Source: Pelomonas caseinilytica
GTDB taxonomy: Bacteria; Pseudomonadota; Gammaproteobacteria; Burkholderiales; Burkholderiaceae_C
DNA: 64,000 nt
Assembly: GCF_021353235.1 (NCBI RefSeq)
Contig: NZ_JAJTWT010000005.1
Coordinates: 310,001 to 374,000 of the forward strand
Direction of reading: 5' to 3'
This document shows positions 48,950 to 57,399 of this stretch, one piece after another (the stretch's first letter is position 1; every line of letters starts with the position of its first letter). The translations under genes and the position numbers were made by a program. The notes under the pieces were generated by a model, which was not told where the DNA came from, ran no database searches, and was given only the letters and a program-made list of their open reading frames with translations.

Positions 48950-50167
48950 TCAGCCTCCCGAGATGTACTGGAACAGCGACATGCGCTGGACGAGGGCGTA
49001 AGTCTTCAGCGCGGTGTCGTAGCCGGTCTGCTGGTTCTGGAAGTCCGAGATGCCCTGCACCATGTCCAGGTCCTCCGCGGCGCTCTTCTCCTCGGTGCTG
49101 TACTGCTTGAGGGCGGCCAGGCGGGTTTCGGTGCCGTCGAGGTTGTTGAGCTTCTCGCCGACCTGGCTGCGCGCGTTCTGCAGGCCGCCCATGACGGCGT
49201 CCAGGTCGCGCAGCCGGCCGGTGTTGCTCTGCTGGATCTGGGCGGCGTTGCGCAGCGGGGTCTTGAGCTCGCTGATGGCCCGGTCCAGCACGTCGAAGAC
49301 CTTGAGCGAGTTGGTCGCCGGCGCGATGCTGAAGTTGTCGCCATCGGCCGGGGCGCCGGAGACGGCCACGCTGATGCCGTCGAACTGGATGTTCTGGCCC
49401 GACTTGTAGCTGCCGCTGGTCACGCCGGCACCGGTGTCCGTGTTGGTGACGGTGTAGGTCTGCGCCGGCGCCGTGCCGGCGATGTCGATGCGGTAGTTCT
49501 GGCCGGTCAGCAGCGAGGGGTCGGTCACGCGGCCGGAGTCGATCCAGCCCTTGGCGGGCTGGGCCGGGTCGATGCTGTTGGGGCCGGCATCGGTCACGAA
49601 GGTGCCGTTGCCGCTGCGGGCCTGCTCCCAGGCGCCGCGGCCGTCGACGCTGAGCTGGAAGCTGTCGAGGTTGCCCGTCTGGATGGTGCCCGGGGTGCCG
49701 ACGTAGCTGACGCCGCCGGCCTGGTCGAGGAAGGGCGGGTTGGCCGAGCCCTGGCCAGAGAAGACGTAACCGCCGGCGCCGTCGGGGCGGTTGGCGATGG
49801 CGAGCAGCTGGTCGCGCAGGCCCTGGAGCTTGTTGGCCAGGCCCTGGCGCTCGGCATCGGAATAGCTGGCGTTGCCGGCGGACACCATGGTCTCGCGCGC
49901 CTGCTGGAGCAGCTCGTTGGCGTCGCCCAGGGCCGACTCGGCCAGGGTCATGCTGTTGCGGCTGGCCTCCAGCGCGCGCTGGTTGGCCTCGACGCGGCCG
50001 ATGGAGGCCAGCGCCCGCTCGGCGCGGGCGGCGCCGGTCGGGTCGTCGCTGGCCTGGGCCACGCGCTTGCCCGAGGTCAGCTGCTGCTGCTGGTTCTGCA
50101 GGGCCTGCTGGCGGCGCTGCAGGTTGGCGATGGAGGCGTCGTAGAGGTTGGCGGTTGAAAGTCTCAT
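48950..50167 (-). CDS. flgL: Hook-filament junction protein FlgL
   Basis: A 405-residue flagellin-related junction protein. The flagellin-like N-terminus (MRLSTANLYDASIANLQRRQ, LTSGKRVAQASDDPTGAARA) and C-terminus (QGISDFQNQQTGYDTALKTY ... RMSLFQYI) are clear. FlgL joins the hook to the filament after FlgK. A family C repeat occupies most of the 142-bp gap from flgK. Confidence 0.95.
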   Translation of the reverse strand: MRLSTANLYDASIANLQRRQQALQNQQQQLTSGKRVAQASDDPTGAARAERALASIGRVEANQRALEASRNSMTLAESALGDANELLQQARETMVSAGNASYSDAERQGLANKLQGLRDQLLAIANRPDGAGGYVFSGQGSANPPFLDQAGGVSYVGTPGTIQTGNLDSFQLSVDGRGAWEQARSGNGTFVTDAGPNSIDPAQPAKGWIDSGRVTDPSLLTGQNYRIDIAGTAPAQTYTVTNTDTGAGVTSGSYKSGQNIQFDGISVAVSGAPADGDNFSIAPATNSLKVFDVLDRAISELKTPLRNAAQIQQSNTGRLRDLDAVMGGLQNARSQVGEKLNNLDGTETRLAALKQYSTEEKSAAEDLDMVQGISDFQNQQTGYDTALKTYALVQRMSLFQYISGG

Positions 50168-50231
50168 CGACGTCTCCCGAATGAGTCAGCGAATTCGCCG
50201 AACGGCGTTGGCAACGTGGTGCATTTCCAAG

Positions 50232-50309
50232 CGGCCCCCGTGGAACCGGCTTTGCTGGGCCACTGGGTGCGCCCCCTTGAGGGGGAGCGCGAAGCGCTAC
50301 GGGGGTGGG
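50232..50309 (-). repeat. Intergenic repeat family C, copy 1 (flgK-flgL gap)
   Basis: Read on the minus strand it starts at the base after the flgK TGA: CCCACCCCCGTAGCGCTTCG, then CCCCCTCAAGGGGGCGCACC and CAGCAAAGCCGGTTCCACGG. Copies lie after flgH and after flgC. Confidence 0.88.
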
Positions 50310-52292
50310 TCATCTCTGTGCGATCTGCATGAGTTCGCTGAACAGGGTCTGCGCCGTCTGCAGCACCTTGGCGGCAGCCTGGTAGGCCTGCTGGTACTGC
50401 ATCAGGCGCGAGGCCTCTTCGTCGAGGTTGACGCCGGCCTGGCCGGAGCGCGTGGCCTCGGCGTCGCTGGCGACGGTGGTGGAGACGCCCGACAGGTAGG
50501 TGGCGCTCTGCACGCGGGCGCCGATGTCGCTCATCGAGGCGGCGTAGGCGTCGTTGATCGTCGAGCCGGGCGTGATGCTGCCGTCGGGCAGCGTCTGGCG
50601 GCCGACGAAGCCTTCGGTCTGGATGTTGAGGAAGGCCTTGGCGTTGCCGTTGTTGGTGCTGGTGTAGGCGGTGCGGTCCAGCGAGACCTTGTCGCCCTTG
50701 CGCGGCACGCCGTTGGTGCGCAGCTCGAACCCGAGATCGATGCCCGCGGCCGGCTGGTTGCCGATGGGCTGGCCGGCGCTCCAGGTGCCGTTGAGCACGG
50801 TGCCGTCGGACAGGGTCAGCGTGTACTGGACGTTCGCCGGGTTGGCCGGGTCGGGGTCGCCGAACTCGACGGTCATGGGCGCCTTGGTGGCATCGAAGTT
50901 CTGGTTGACGGCGTAGATGCTGTCGGCGGTCAGGGTGCCGGTGTTGTTGACCGAGGCGGAGGCCGTCAGCGGCGAGGCGGCGGCGATGCCGCTGGGGTTA
51001 TCCAGCACGCGGCGCATCTCGACGGCGGCGGCGCCGACCGGCTCGATGAGGAAACTCTCGCCGGCGCCGGGGGCGGCGGGGGCGAAGCTGAGCTTGAAGC
51101 CGTCGACGGTGTCGCCGTCGTTGACGTTGCGCACCAGTCCGTCGGACAGGCGGGTCAGCTGGTAGCTGCCGGCGACGCTGGAGGTCAGCTTGTAGCTGCT
51201 GGCCTGCAGCTGGCTGGCGTCCACGATGCTGGCCTGCACGCCGGTGGCGAAGCTGCCGTCGGGGTTGCGGGCGTTGGTGGCGGCTGGCAGCACGCGGGGC
51301 GGGGCCACGTTGAAGATGGGCGCGCCCCTGCCGGGCGGGTTGGACTGGTCCAGGCCCAGGGCGTTCTGGCCGTTGACGCGGGTGCCGATGGCTGCAGCCA
51401 ACTGGCCGAGCATGTTCTTGGCGTCCTGCAGGTCGTGGTTCTGGAAGGACAGCAGGGCGGTCATGGAGCCGCCGGTCAGCACGCTCTCGTCCAGCGGCCG
51501 GTTCTGGCCACCTTCGTTGAGCGACAGCACGGCGCGCTGGGAGTCGTAGGCGTCGGCCGAGACCTGCAGCGTTGAGGCCTGGTTGCCGAGCACGAGGCGC
51601 TGGCCGCCGCCGATGAAGACGCCGACGGTGTCGTCGTCGGCCGGCAGCGTCGAGACGGCGATGTGCTCGCCCAGCTGGGAGATCAGCTGTTCGCGCTGGT
51701 CGAGCAGGTCGTTGGGCGTGTGGCCGCTGCCGCGCGTCTTGGAGATCTGGTCGTTGATGTTGGCGATCTGCTGGGCCAGCTGGTTGACGACCGTGACGTT
51801 GGCCTTGAGGTCGCTGACGATGCCGGCCTGGAGGTCGGTCACCTGCTGGCCGGCATTGGCGAAGCGCACGGCCAGTTCGTTGGCGCGGCCCAGGGCCACC
51901 TGGCGGGCGGAGGGGTCGCTCGGGCGGCTGGTCACGTCGACCATGGCATTCAGGAACTGGCTCGCCGCGTAGCCCAGGCCGTCGGTGCCCGGCGGGAAGA
52001 GCTTTTCCATGCGCGAGAGCTGCTCGGCACGGGTCGAATCGGCCATGGCCGTGGACTTGGACGCGGCGGCTTCCTTGGTCAGGAAATCGTTGTGCGAGCG
52101 CACGACGGTCTGCACGTCCACGCCCTTGCCGAAGAAGCCGGCGCCGGTGTATTGGCCGGACGACGTCGTCAGCACCACGGACTGGCGCGAATAGCCCGGC
52201 GTGTTGGCGTTGGCGATGTTCTGGCCGATGGTCTGCAACGCCGCCTGGTTGGCGAACATTGCGCGGGCGCCGAGTGAAAGCAAGCCGGCCAT
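50310..52292 (-). CDS. flgK: Hook-filament junction protein FlgK
   Basis: A 660-residue junction protein. The N-terminal hook/flagellin-like motif (LLSLGARAMFANQAALQTIG, NIANANTPGYSRQSVVL) and the C-terminus (VNLDEEASRLMQYQQAYQAA, LFSELMQIAQR) are diagnostic. The central region is large and Ser/Thr/Gly-rich. It starts 19 nt after the flgJ stop. Its stop codon runs straight into a family C repeat. Confidence 0.96.
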   Translation of the reverse strand: MAGLLSLGARAMFANQAALQTIGQNIANANTPGYSRQSVVLTTSSGQYTGAGFFGKGVDVQTVVRSHNDFLTKEAAASKSTAMADSTRAEQLSRMEKLFPPGTDGLGYAASQFLNAMVDVTSRPSDPSARQVALGRANELAVRFANAGQQVTDLQAGIVSDLKANVTVVNQLAQQIANINDQISKTRGSGHTPNDLLDQREQLISQLGEHIAVSTLPADDDTVGVFIGGGQRLVLGNQASTLQVSADAYDSQRAVLSLNEGGQNRPLDESVLTGGSMTALLSFQNHDLQDAKNMLGQLAAAIGTRVNGQNALGLDQSNPPGRGAPIFNVAPPRVLPAATNARNPDGSFATGVQASIVDASQLQASSYKLTSSVAGSYQLTRLSDGLVRNVNDGDTVDGFKLSFAPAAPGAGESFLIEPVGAAAVEMRRVLDNPSGIAAASPLTASASVNNTGTLTADSIYAVNQNFDATKAPMTVEFGDPDPANPANVQYTLTLSDGTVLNGTWSAGQPIGNQPAAGIDLGFELRTNGVPRKGDKVSLDRTAYTSTNNGNAKAFLNIQTEGFVGRQTLPDGSITPGSTINDAYAASMSDIGARVQSATYLSGVSTTVASDAEATRSGQAGVNLDEEASRLMQYQQAYQAAAKVLQTAQTLFSELMQIAQR

Positions 52293-52311
52293 GGTCTAGT
52301 CCTCGCGATCT

Positions 52312-53178
52312 TCAGGCCAACGTGCTCTGCACGCGCTGGGTGGTCTGGATGGTCTTGGCCAGCTTCTCGGCATAGGCCGGGTCGGTGGCATAACCGGCCT
52401 GCTGCAGGCCGCGGGCGAAGCCGGCGGCATTGCCGTTCTGGGCATGGGCCACGACCTTGGCATAGCGCTCGTTGCTGCTGATCATGCGGGCGTAGTCCTT
52501 GAATGCCTCGTCGTAGCTGCCGTAGGCGCGAAAGCGCGCCGTCACTTTGTGCGCCTGGCCGTTGATGACCTCGGTGGTCTGCACGTCGACGGTCTTGCCC
52601 GTCCAGCCGGGCGTGGCCTTGATGCCGAAGACGTTGTAGCTCTTGCTGCCATCCGTGCCGGTGATCTCGCGCTTGCCCCAGCCGCTCTCGTGGGCCGCCT
52701 GTGCCACCATGAAGCTGGCCGGGATGCCCGAGGCGGCCGAGGCGGCGCGGGCGGCGGCGTCGTGCTTCTGGATGAAGCTCTGCACGTGGTTGGGAATGCC
52801 CTTGGTGGCCAGGGCGGGCAGGGCCTGGGCCAGCGTCGTCTGGCTGGCCTTGCGGACGCTCTCAGGCGACAGGTCCGGCACGCCCATCTGGCGCTGGAGC
52901 TGGCGGGTGATGGCGTCGGACAGGCCGCCCGGCAGGCCGCTGAGCTTGCCGGCGAACTGGGTGTCCAGCATCTCGGTGCCGAGCTGGGTCGCGTTGTTGT
53001 CCAGCATGCCGCTGGACAGCGTGGACGCCCGCATGCTCTTCATCACCTCCTGCATGAAGAGGGCCTCGAACTGCTTGGCCGTCTCGCGCGCGGCGCCCTT
53101 GGGGTCGCGCGAGGCGGCGGCCTTGAGCTGGTCGAGGCTGCCGAGGCTTTGGCCGGAGATGGACTGGAACGAGGACAT
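52312..53178 (-). CDS. flgJ: Rod cap/peptidoglycan hydrolase FlgJ
   Basis: A 288-residue bifunctional protein. The N-terminal rod-capping domain (about 25-105) contains ETAKQFEALFMQEVMKSMRA and GTEMLDTQFAGKLSG. The C-terminal glucosaminidase domain (about 140-280) has ASGIPASFMVAQAAHESGWG with the catalytic Glu and YNVFGIKATPGWTGK. It opens the cell wall for the rod. Its start overlaps the flgI stop by one nucleotide. Confidence 0.96.
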   Translation of the reverse strand: MSSFQSISGQSLGSLDQLKAAASRDPKGAARETAKQFEALFMQEVMKSMRASTLSSGMLDNNATQLGTEMLDTQFAGKLSGLPGGLSDAITRQLQRQMGVPDLSPESVRKASQTTLAQALPALATKGIPNHVQSFIQKHDAAARAASAASGIPASFMVAQAAHESGWGKREITGTDGSKSYNVFGIKATPGWTGKTVDVQTTEVINGQAHKVTARFRAYGSYDEAFKDYARMISSNERYAKVVAHAQNGNAAGFARGLQQAGYATDPAYAEKLAKTIQTTQRVQSTLA

Positions 53179-54278
53179 CAGATCACCTCGAGCTCGGCGT
53201 TGAGGGCGCCCGCGCTCTTCATGGCCTGCAGGATGGCGAGCAGGTCCTGGGGCGTGGCGCCGAGGGAGTTCAGCGCCTTGACGACGTCCGACAGCCGCGC
53301 GCCGGCCGGCAGCTGGATGAGGCTGCCCGGCTCCTGGCGGATGGCGATGTCGGCCTTCTCGGCCACGGTGGTCTGCCCGCCGGACAGGGCGTTGGGCTGG
53401 CTGATGACGGGCGTCGAGCTGATGGTCACCGACAGGCTGCCGTGGGCGACGGCGCAGGCCGACAGCGTGACCGCCTGGTTCATGACGACCGAGCCGGTGC
53501 GGGCGTTGATGACGACGCGCGCGGCGGGCGTCGCCATGTCGACGTTGAGGTTCTCCACGTCGGCCAGGAAGGCGACGCGATCGTCGGGCGTGCTCGGCGC
53601 GCGCACGCGCACGACACGGCCGTCCAGGGCCTGCGCCGTGCCGGCGCCCTTGGCCTTGTTGATGGCCTGGGCCACGGCGCGGGCGGTGGCGAAGTCACTG
53701 CTGTTGAGGTCGAACTGCAGGGTGTCGCCCTGGGCGATGGGCGTGGGCACCGAGCGCTCGACCAGGGCGCCCGCCGGGATGCGGCCGGCGCTGAGGTGGT
53801 TGATCTGCACCTTGGAGCCGCCCGCCGAGGCGCCCGCGCCGCCGACGACGAGGTTGCCCTGGGCGATGGCGTAGATCTGGCCGTCGGCGCCGCGCAGGGG
53901 CGTGGCGATCAGCGTGCCGCCGCGCAGGCTCTTGGCATTGCCGATGGAGGAGACGTTGATGTCCAGCTCCTGGCCGGGCTGGGCGAAGGGCGGCAGCGAG
54001 GCCGTCACCATGACGGCGGCGATGTTGCGCGGCTGCATGGTCACGCCCTGCGGCAGCAGCACGCCGAACTGCTGCAGCATGGCCGTCAGGCTCTGGCCGG
54101 TGAACGGCGCCTGGGTGGTCTGGTCGCCCGTGCCGTCCAGGCCGACGACGAGGCCGTAGCCCGTCAGCGGGTTGGAGCGCACGCCGGCCACCGCCGCGAC
54201 TTCCTTGATGCGCGTGGCCTGGGCGACGGGAGCCAGCACGATGGCGAGGCTGAGGAGGAGGACTTGCAGGTACTTCAC
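53178..54278 (-). CDS. flgI: Flagellar P-ring protein FlgI
   Basis: A 366-residue periplasmic protein forming the P ring around the rod. A signal peptide (VKYLQVLLLSLAIVLAPVAQA, about 1-21) precedes RIKEVAAVAGVRSNPLTGYG, LVVGLDGTGDQTTQAPFTGQ and FGVLLPQGVTMQPRNIAAVM, which are typical. The start is GTG at 54276-54278, chosen from the signal peptide. It is the first gene of the flgI-J-K-L block; flgH is 4.5 kb away, so flgI must have its own promoter in the 215-bp divergent gap upstream. Confidence 0.95.
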   Translation of the reverse strand: MKYLQVLLLSLAIVLAPVAQATRIKEVAAVAGVRSNPLTGYGLVVGLDGTGDQTTQAPFTGQSLTAMLQQFGVLLPQGVTMQPRNIAAVMVTASLPPFAQPGQELDINVSSIGNAKSLRGGTLIATPLRGADGQIYAIAQGNLVVGGAGASAGGSKVQINHLSAGRIPAGALVERSVPTPIAQGDTLQFDLNSSDFATARAVAQAINKAKGAGTAQALDGRVVRVRAPSTPDDRVAFLADVENLNVDMATPAARVVINARTGSVVMNQAVTLSACAVAHGSLSVTISSTPVISQPNALSGGQTTVAEKADIAIRQEPGSLIQLPAGARLSDVVKALNSLGATPQDLLAILQAMKSAGALNAELEVI

Positions 54279-54493
54279 TCGGCCGATTCTGCGGATGCTT
54301 GAGCCCGCGAAGCCGATGAAAAGGCCGCCGTCCACCGTCCATTTCGAAGCCGCGGGTCCGAGCCGGCGAGGCGGCGCGGGATTTTTCACGGTGTAAGGCA
54401 CGCTCCTCGGCGCCGACCACTGGGCACCTGTGAGGCACTGAGGCGCCCAGGCAGCACGGGACCTTCCATCCCCTCATCTTCTGGAGACCTTGA

Positions 54494-54892
54494 ATGAAAC
54501 GCCTTTCCCTGCTGCCTTTGCTGCTGGCTGCCACGCTGGCCGGCTTCTCCCTGCCCGGCCATGCCCAGGCCCTGACCCGCCAACAGGTCCAGATGGACCG
54601 CGACGCCTTCCTCGCGTTGATGCGTTGGGACGAACTGACCGGAATGTGGGTGCTGAAGTCGGGCATGGAGCCGCCCAAAGGCGTCACCTCCCGGGCCGAG
54701 GTGCTGGCCATGCGCGACCAGTTCCTGCGCATGAACGTGTACGACGACACCGTCGGCACCTGGGTGCCCTTGAAGGCGCCGCGCGACATGAGCACCCTGA
54801 CCCGCGAGCAGGTCAACATGGAGACGGTGCGCTTCCTGATGATGTACCGCTACGACGAGTCGCGCGGCGACTGGGTCAGCCGCAGCCGCTGA
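54494..54892 (+). CDS. Small secreted protein with three ~35-residue repeats
   Basis: A 132-residue protein with a signal peptide (about 1-26, LLPLLLAATLAGFSLPGHA). The mature part is three imperfect repeats of the form [ST]R-x-[QE]-V-x-x-M-...-F-L-x-M-...-YD-...-G-x-W-V: LTRQQVQMDRDAFLALMRWD...GMWV, SRAEVLAMRDQFLRMNVYDD...GTWV and LTREQVNMETVRFLMMYRYD...GDWV. I do not recognise a named family. Its place between flgI and flgH on the opposite strand suggests a link to the periplasmic rings or cell envelope, but that is only position. Confidence 0.75.
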   Translation: MKRLSLLPLLLAATLAGFSLPGHAQALTRQQVQMDRDAFLALMRWDELTGMWVLKSGMEPPKGVTSRAEVLAMRDQFLRMNVYDDTVGTWVPLKAPRDMSTLTREQVNMETVRFLMMYRYDESRGDWVSRSR

Positions 54893-55256
54893 GCAGGAAG
54901 CGAGCCGCCAGCCTTGACGTGGTGCCCGGCCGCTGGCCGGGCACCACCCATTTCCGGGGGCGGGAAAACGCCAGCCCCGACCGCAAGCTCGCCCTCAGGT
55001 TTCCGCGCAGGCGACGTGAGACCCTGTCCATCCCTAAGGTGCCGGCGGGCTGCGCCGGCCGTGGCTGCGATTCCGGGTGGCGAGGCTGGCAATCCTCCGC
55101 GTTTTCCCTTGCCGAACGGGCCGCAATCTCGCTCCAGGGGCCGATTCCGGGCCCCGACACCGTTCAAACCCGGGGGTAGGGCGCAAGGTTTCTGAATGTG
55201 TCCATCGGTAAAGTTTTGCGTACCGACTTCCGTCGCATTCGCCCGACTCGCCCGCC
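54893..55256. other. Non-coding gap with strong hairpin
   Basis: A 364-bp gap. A perfect hairpin GTGGTGCCCGGCC / GGCCGGGCACCAC-type (13 bp, 3-nt loop) at 54919-54947 may end transcription of the repeat protein gene. I see no convincing ORF. The rest may hold the promoter of the GT4 gene. Confidence 0.5.
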
Positions 55257-56348
55257 ATGCCTCCGCTTTCCGAGCCGCTGACCCTGGTCCACGTCGTCTT
55301 CTCGTCCCGGCTCGCGGGGGGTGAACTTCACTGCGTTGACCTCGCCAATGCCCAGGCCGCCCTCGGGCACCGGGTCCACGTCGTCGGCATGGCCGGCTCG
55401 GCCGTCGAAGGCGCGCTCTCGCCCGAGGTGCGCTTCCATGGCTTGAAGCTGCCGCTGATGCGGGGCTGGCGCCTGGCCGCTCTTGCTCGGCGCCTGGGGG
55501 CCGACGTCTGCCACGGCCACCTGGGGCCGGCCTGCAAGGCGGTGGCCCGCACGCGCGGCGCCGCGCGCGTCGGCACGCTGCACGTGGGCTACAAGGCCCA
55601 TCACCATGCCCGCATGGACGGGCTGGTCTGCGTCAACCGCGCTCAGCTCGACGGCCTGCCCACCGAGCGCGCCGGCCTGGCCAGCCTCATCTACAACTGG
55701 GCGCCCGAGCGCCCAGCCAGCGGCTCGCCGGCGACCGACCTGCGCACCGAACTGGGCCTGGCCCCGGGCCAGTTGCTGGTCGGCAGCGTGGGGCGCCTGC
55801 AGCGGGCCAAGGGCATGGACCTCCTCGTCACGGCCTTCAAGGCGCATGCGCCGGCCGATGCCGTGCTGGCCATCCTGGGCGAGGGCCCCGACCGCGCCCA
55901 GCTCGAGGAACTCGCCGCCGGCGACGCCCGCATCCGCCTGCTGGGCTTCCGCCGCGACGTCGACCAGGCGTTGCGCAGCCTCGACCTCTTCGTCTCCGCC
56001 TCCCGCGAGGAGGCCTTCCCCCTGGCCATCCTCGAAGCCATGCGTGCGGGGCGGCCGGTGCTGTCCACGGCCACGCAGGGGCCGGTGGAGATGCTGGCCG
56101 GCCAGCCGGCCCGGCTGGTGCCGGTGGGCGACGCCGACTCGCTGGGTCGGGCCCTGGCCGAGGAGGTCGCGCGGCTGCGGCTGCTGGCGCCGGCCGAGCG
56201 GGCCGTGCGCTACGCCACGGCGGCCTACGACCGCAGCCAGGCGGTGGCGCGGACATTGTCCTTCTACCGTGACGTCATGCGCCACCGCGCATTCCAGGTC
56301 GAGCACTTCGAGGACGAGGACGAGGCCTACGCCGGCTGGAACGCCTGA
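55257..56348 (+). CDS. GT4 family glycosyltransferase
   Basis: A 363-residue GT-B enzyme. The N-terminal domain starts LTLVHVVFSSRLAGGELHCV. The C-terminal domain has the family sugar-nucleotide site: GSVGRLQRAKGMDLLVTAF, LAILGEGPDRAQLEELA, IRLLGFRRDVDQALRS and the E-x7-E motif SREEAFPLAILEAMRAGRPV. It likely extends a surface or lipid-linked glycan. The stop overlaps the next start by one nucleotide. Confidence 0.88.
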   Translation: MPPLSEPLTLVHVVFSSRLAGGELHCVDLANAQAALGHRVHVVGMAGSAVEGALSPEVRFHGLKLPLMRGWRLAALARRLGADVCHGHLGPACKAVARTRGAARVGTLHVGYKAHHHARMDGLVCVNRAQLDGLPTERAGLASLIYNWAPERPASGSPATDLRTELGLAPGQLLVGSVGRLQRAKGMDLLVTAFKAHAPADAVLAILGEGPDRAQLEELAAGDARIRLLGFRRDVDQALRSLDLFVSASREEAFPLAILEAMRAGRPVLSTATQGPVEMLAGQPARLVPVGDADSLGRALAEEVARLRLLAPAERAVRYATAAYDRSQAVARTLSFYRDVMRHRAFQVEHFEDEDEAYAGWNA

Positions 56349-57280
56349 TGCTGAAGCGTCCCCGGACCGACTTCTGGCAGGTCGGCATCGTGCCCCTGCC
56401 CGTCGAGGACATCGATGCCGGCCGCCTCAGCGCCGTGCGCGAGCGCATCACCTGGCTGCCGGAGGCGGGGCGCTGGCGCTACCTGGCCGACCCCTTCGGC
56501 CTGGTGCGCGGCGACGCCCTGCATGTCTTCGTCGAGGCCTTCGACTACCGCGTCAAGCGGGCCAGCATCGAGCGCCACGAGTTCGGCCTGCACGATCTCG
56601 TCTGGCGCGGCCAGGCGACGGTGCTGGACCGACCTTTCCACCTCTCCTACCCCCAGGTCTTCGAGCACGAGGGCGAGACCTGGATGGTGCCGGAGAGCTT
56701 CCAGGCCGGCGAGGTCGCGCTGTACCGGGCGACCGACGACTCCCTGGACCACTGGGAGCGCGAGTGCGCCCTGCTGTCCGGGCTGCCGGGCGCCGACGCC
56801 TCGCTCGTCGAGCACGGCGGGCGCTGGTGGATGTTCTACACCCTGGTCGGCCCGAACGCCCGTGACCAGCGGGAGCTGCACGTGGCCCACGCCCCGGCGC
56901 TGGCAGGCCCGTGGACGCCGCTCGCCGGCAACCCGGTACGCGTGAGCCGTGACGGTGCCCGGCCGGCCGGCCGGCCTTTCGTGGACCGCGAGGGCGTCCT
57001 GACCCTGCCGGTGCAGGACAGCTCCACCGGCTACGGCGGCGCGACGCGGCTGCTGCGCTTCGCGCAGCTGACGCCGGAATGCGTGGCCATCGAGGCCGGC
57101 ACGGAGCGCCTGACCGGCGACCTGGCCAGCGACACCCACACCGCCGGCCTGCATACGCTGTCGGGCTGCGATGGCCGCTTCACGCTGATCGACGTGAAAC
57201 GCATCGACCGCTCGCGCGGCAAGCAGTGGCTGGACTTCAAGCGGCGCATCCGCCGCATCGGTGGCCTGGCCGCCCGCTGA
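56348..57280 (+). CDS. Beta-propeller sugar-processing protein (GINT1_N-like)
   Basis: A 310-residue soluble protein that resembles the five-bladed propeller found at the N-terminus of glucosamine inositolphosphorylceramide transferase and related bacterial proteins: YLADPFGLVRGDALHVFVEA, HLSYPQVFEHEGETWMVPES, DASLVEHGGRWWMFYTL and GRPFVDREGVLTLPVQDSS. The blades repeat the D-P/F-V-G-x-x-W-like pattern of GH43-type folds. No catalytic role can be assigned with confidence. It is coupled to the GT4 gene. Confidence 0.65.
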   Translation: MLKRPRTDFWQVGIVPLPVEDIDAGRLSAVRERITWLPEAGRWRYLADPFGLVRGDALHVFVEAFDYRVKRASIERHEFGLHDLVWRGQATVLDRPFHLSYPQVFEHEGETWMVPESFQAGEVALYRATDDSLDHWERECALLSGLPGADASLVEHGGRWWMFYTLVGPNARDQRELHVAHAPALAGPWTPLAGNPVRVSRDGARPAGRPFVDREGVLTLPVQDSSTGYGGATRLLRFAQLTPECVAIEAGTERLTGDLASDTHTAGLHTLSGCDGRFTLIDVKRIDRSRGKQWLDFKRRIRRIGGLAAR

Positions 57281-57399
57281 GCGGCCGTCGCGTTCATCTC
57301 CTCACGCTCGAAACAGCCGCGGTGGTGCTGCCGCAACAACTCAGCGGCATCGGCAGACCTACCATCCTGCGTGAGGAACACCGGCACGCCCCATCCGCC

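Noticed and set aside
54276-54302. TCAAGCAT-N11-GCCGAGTG as a sigma-28 promoter for flgI
   Set aside because: The -10 overlaps the flgI GTG start, so the transcript would begin inside the gene. It is kept only as part of a shared motif.
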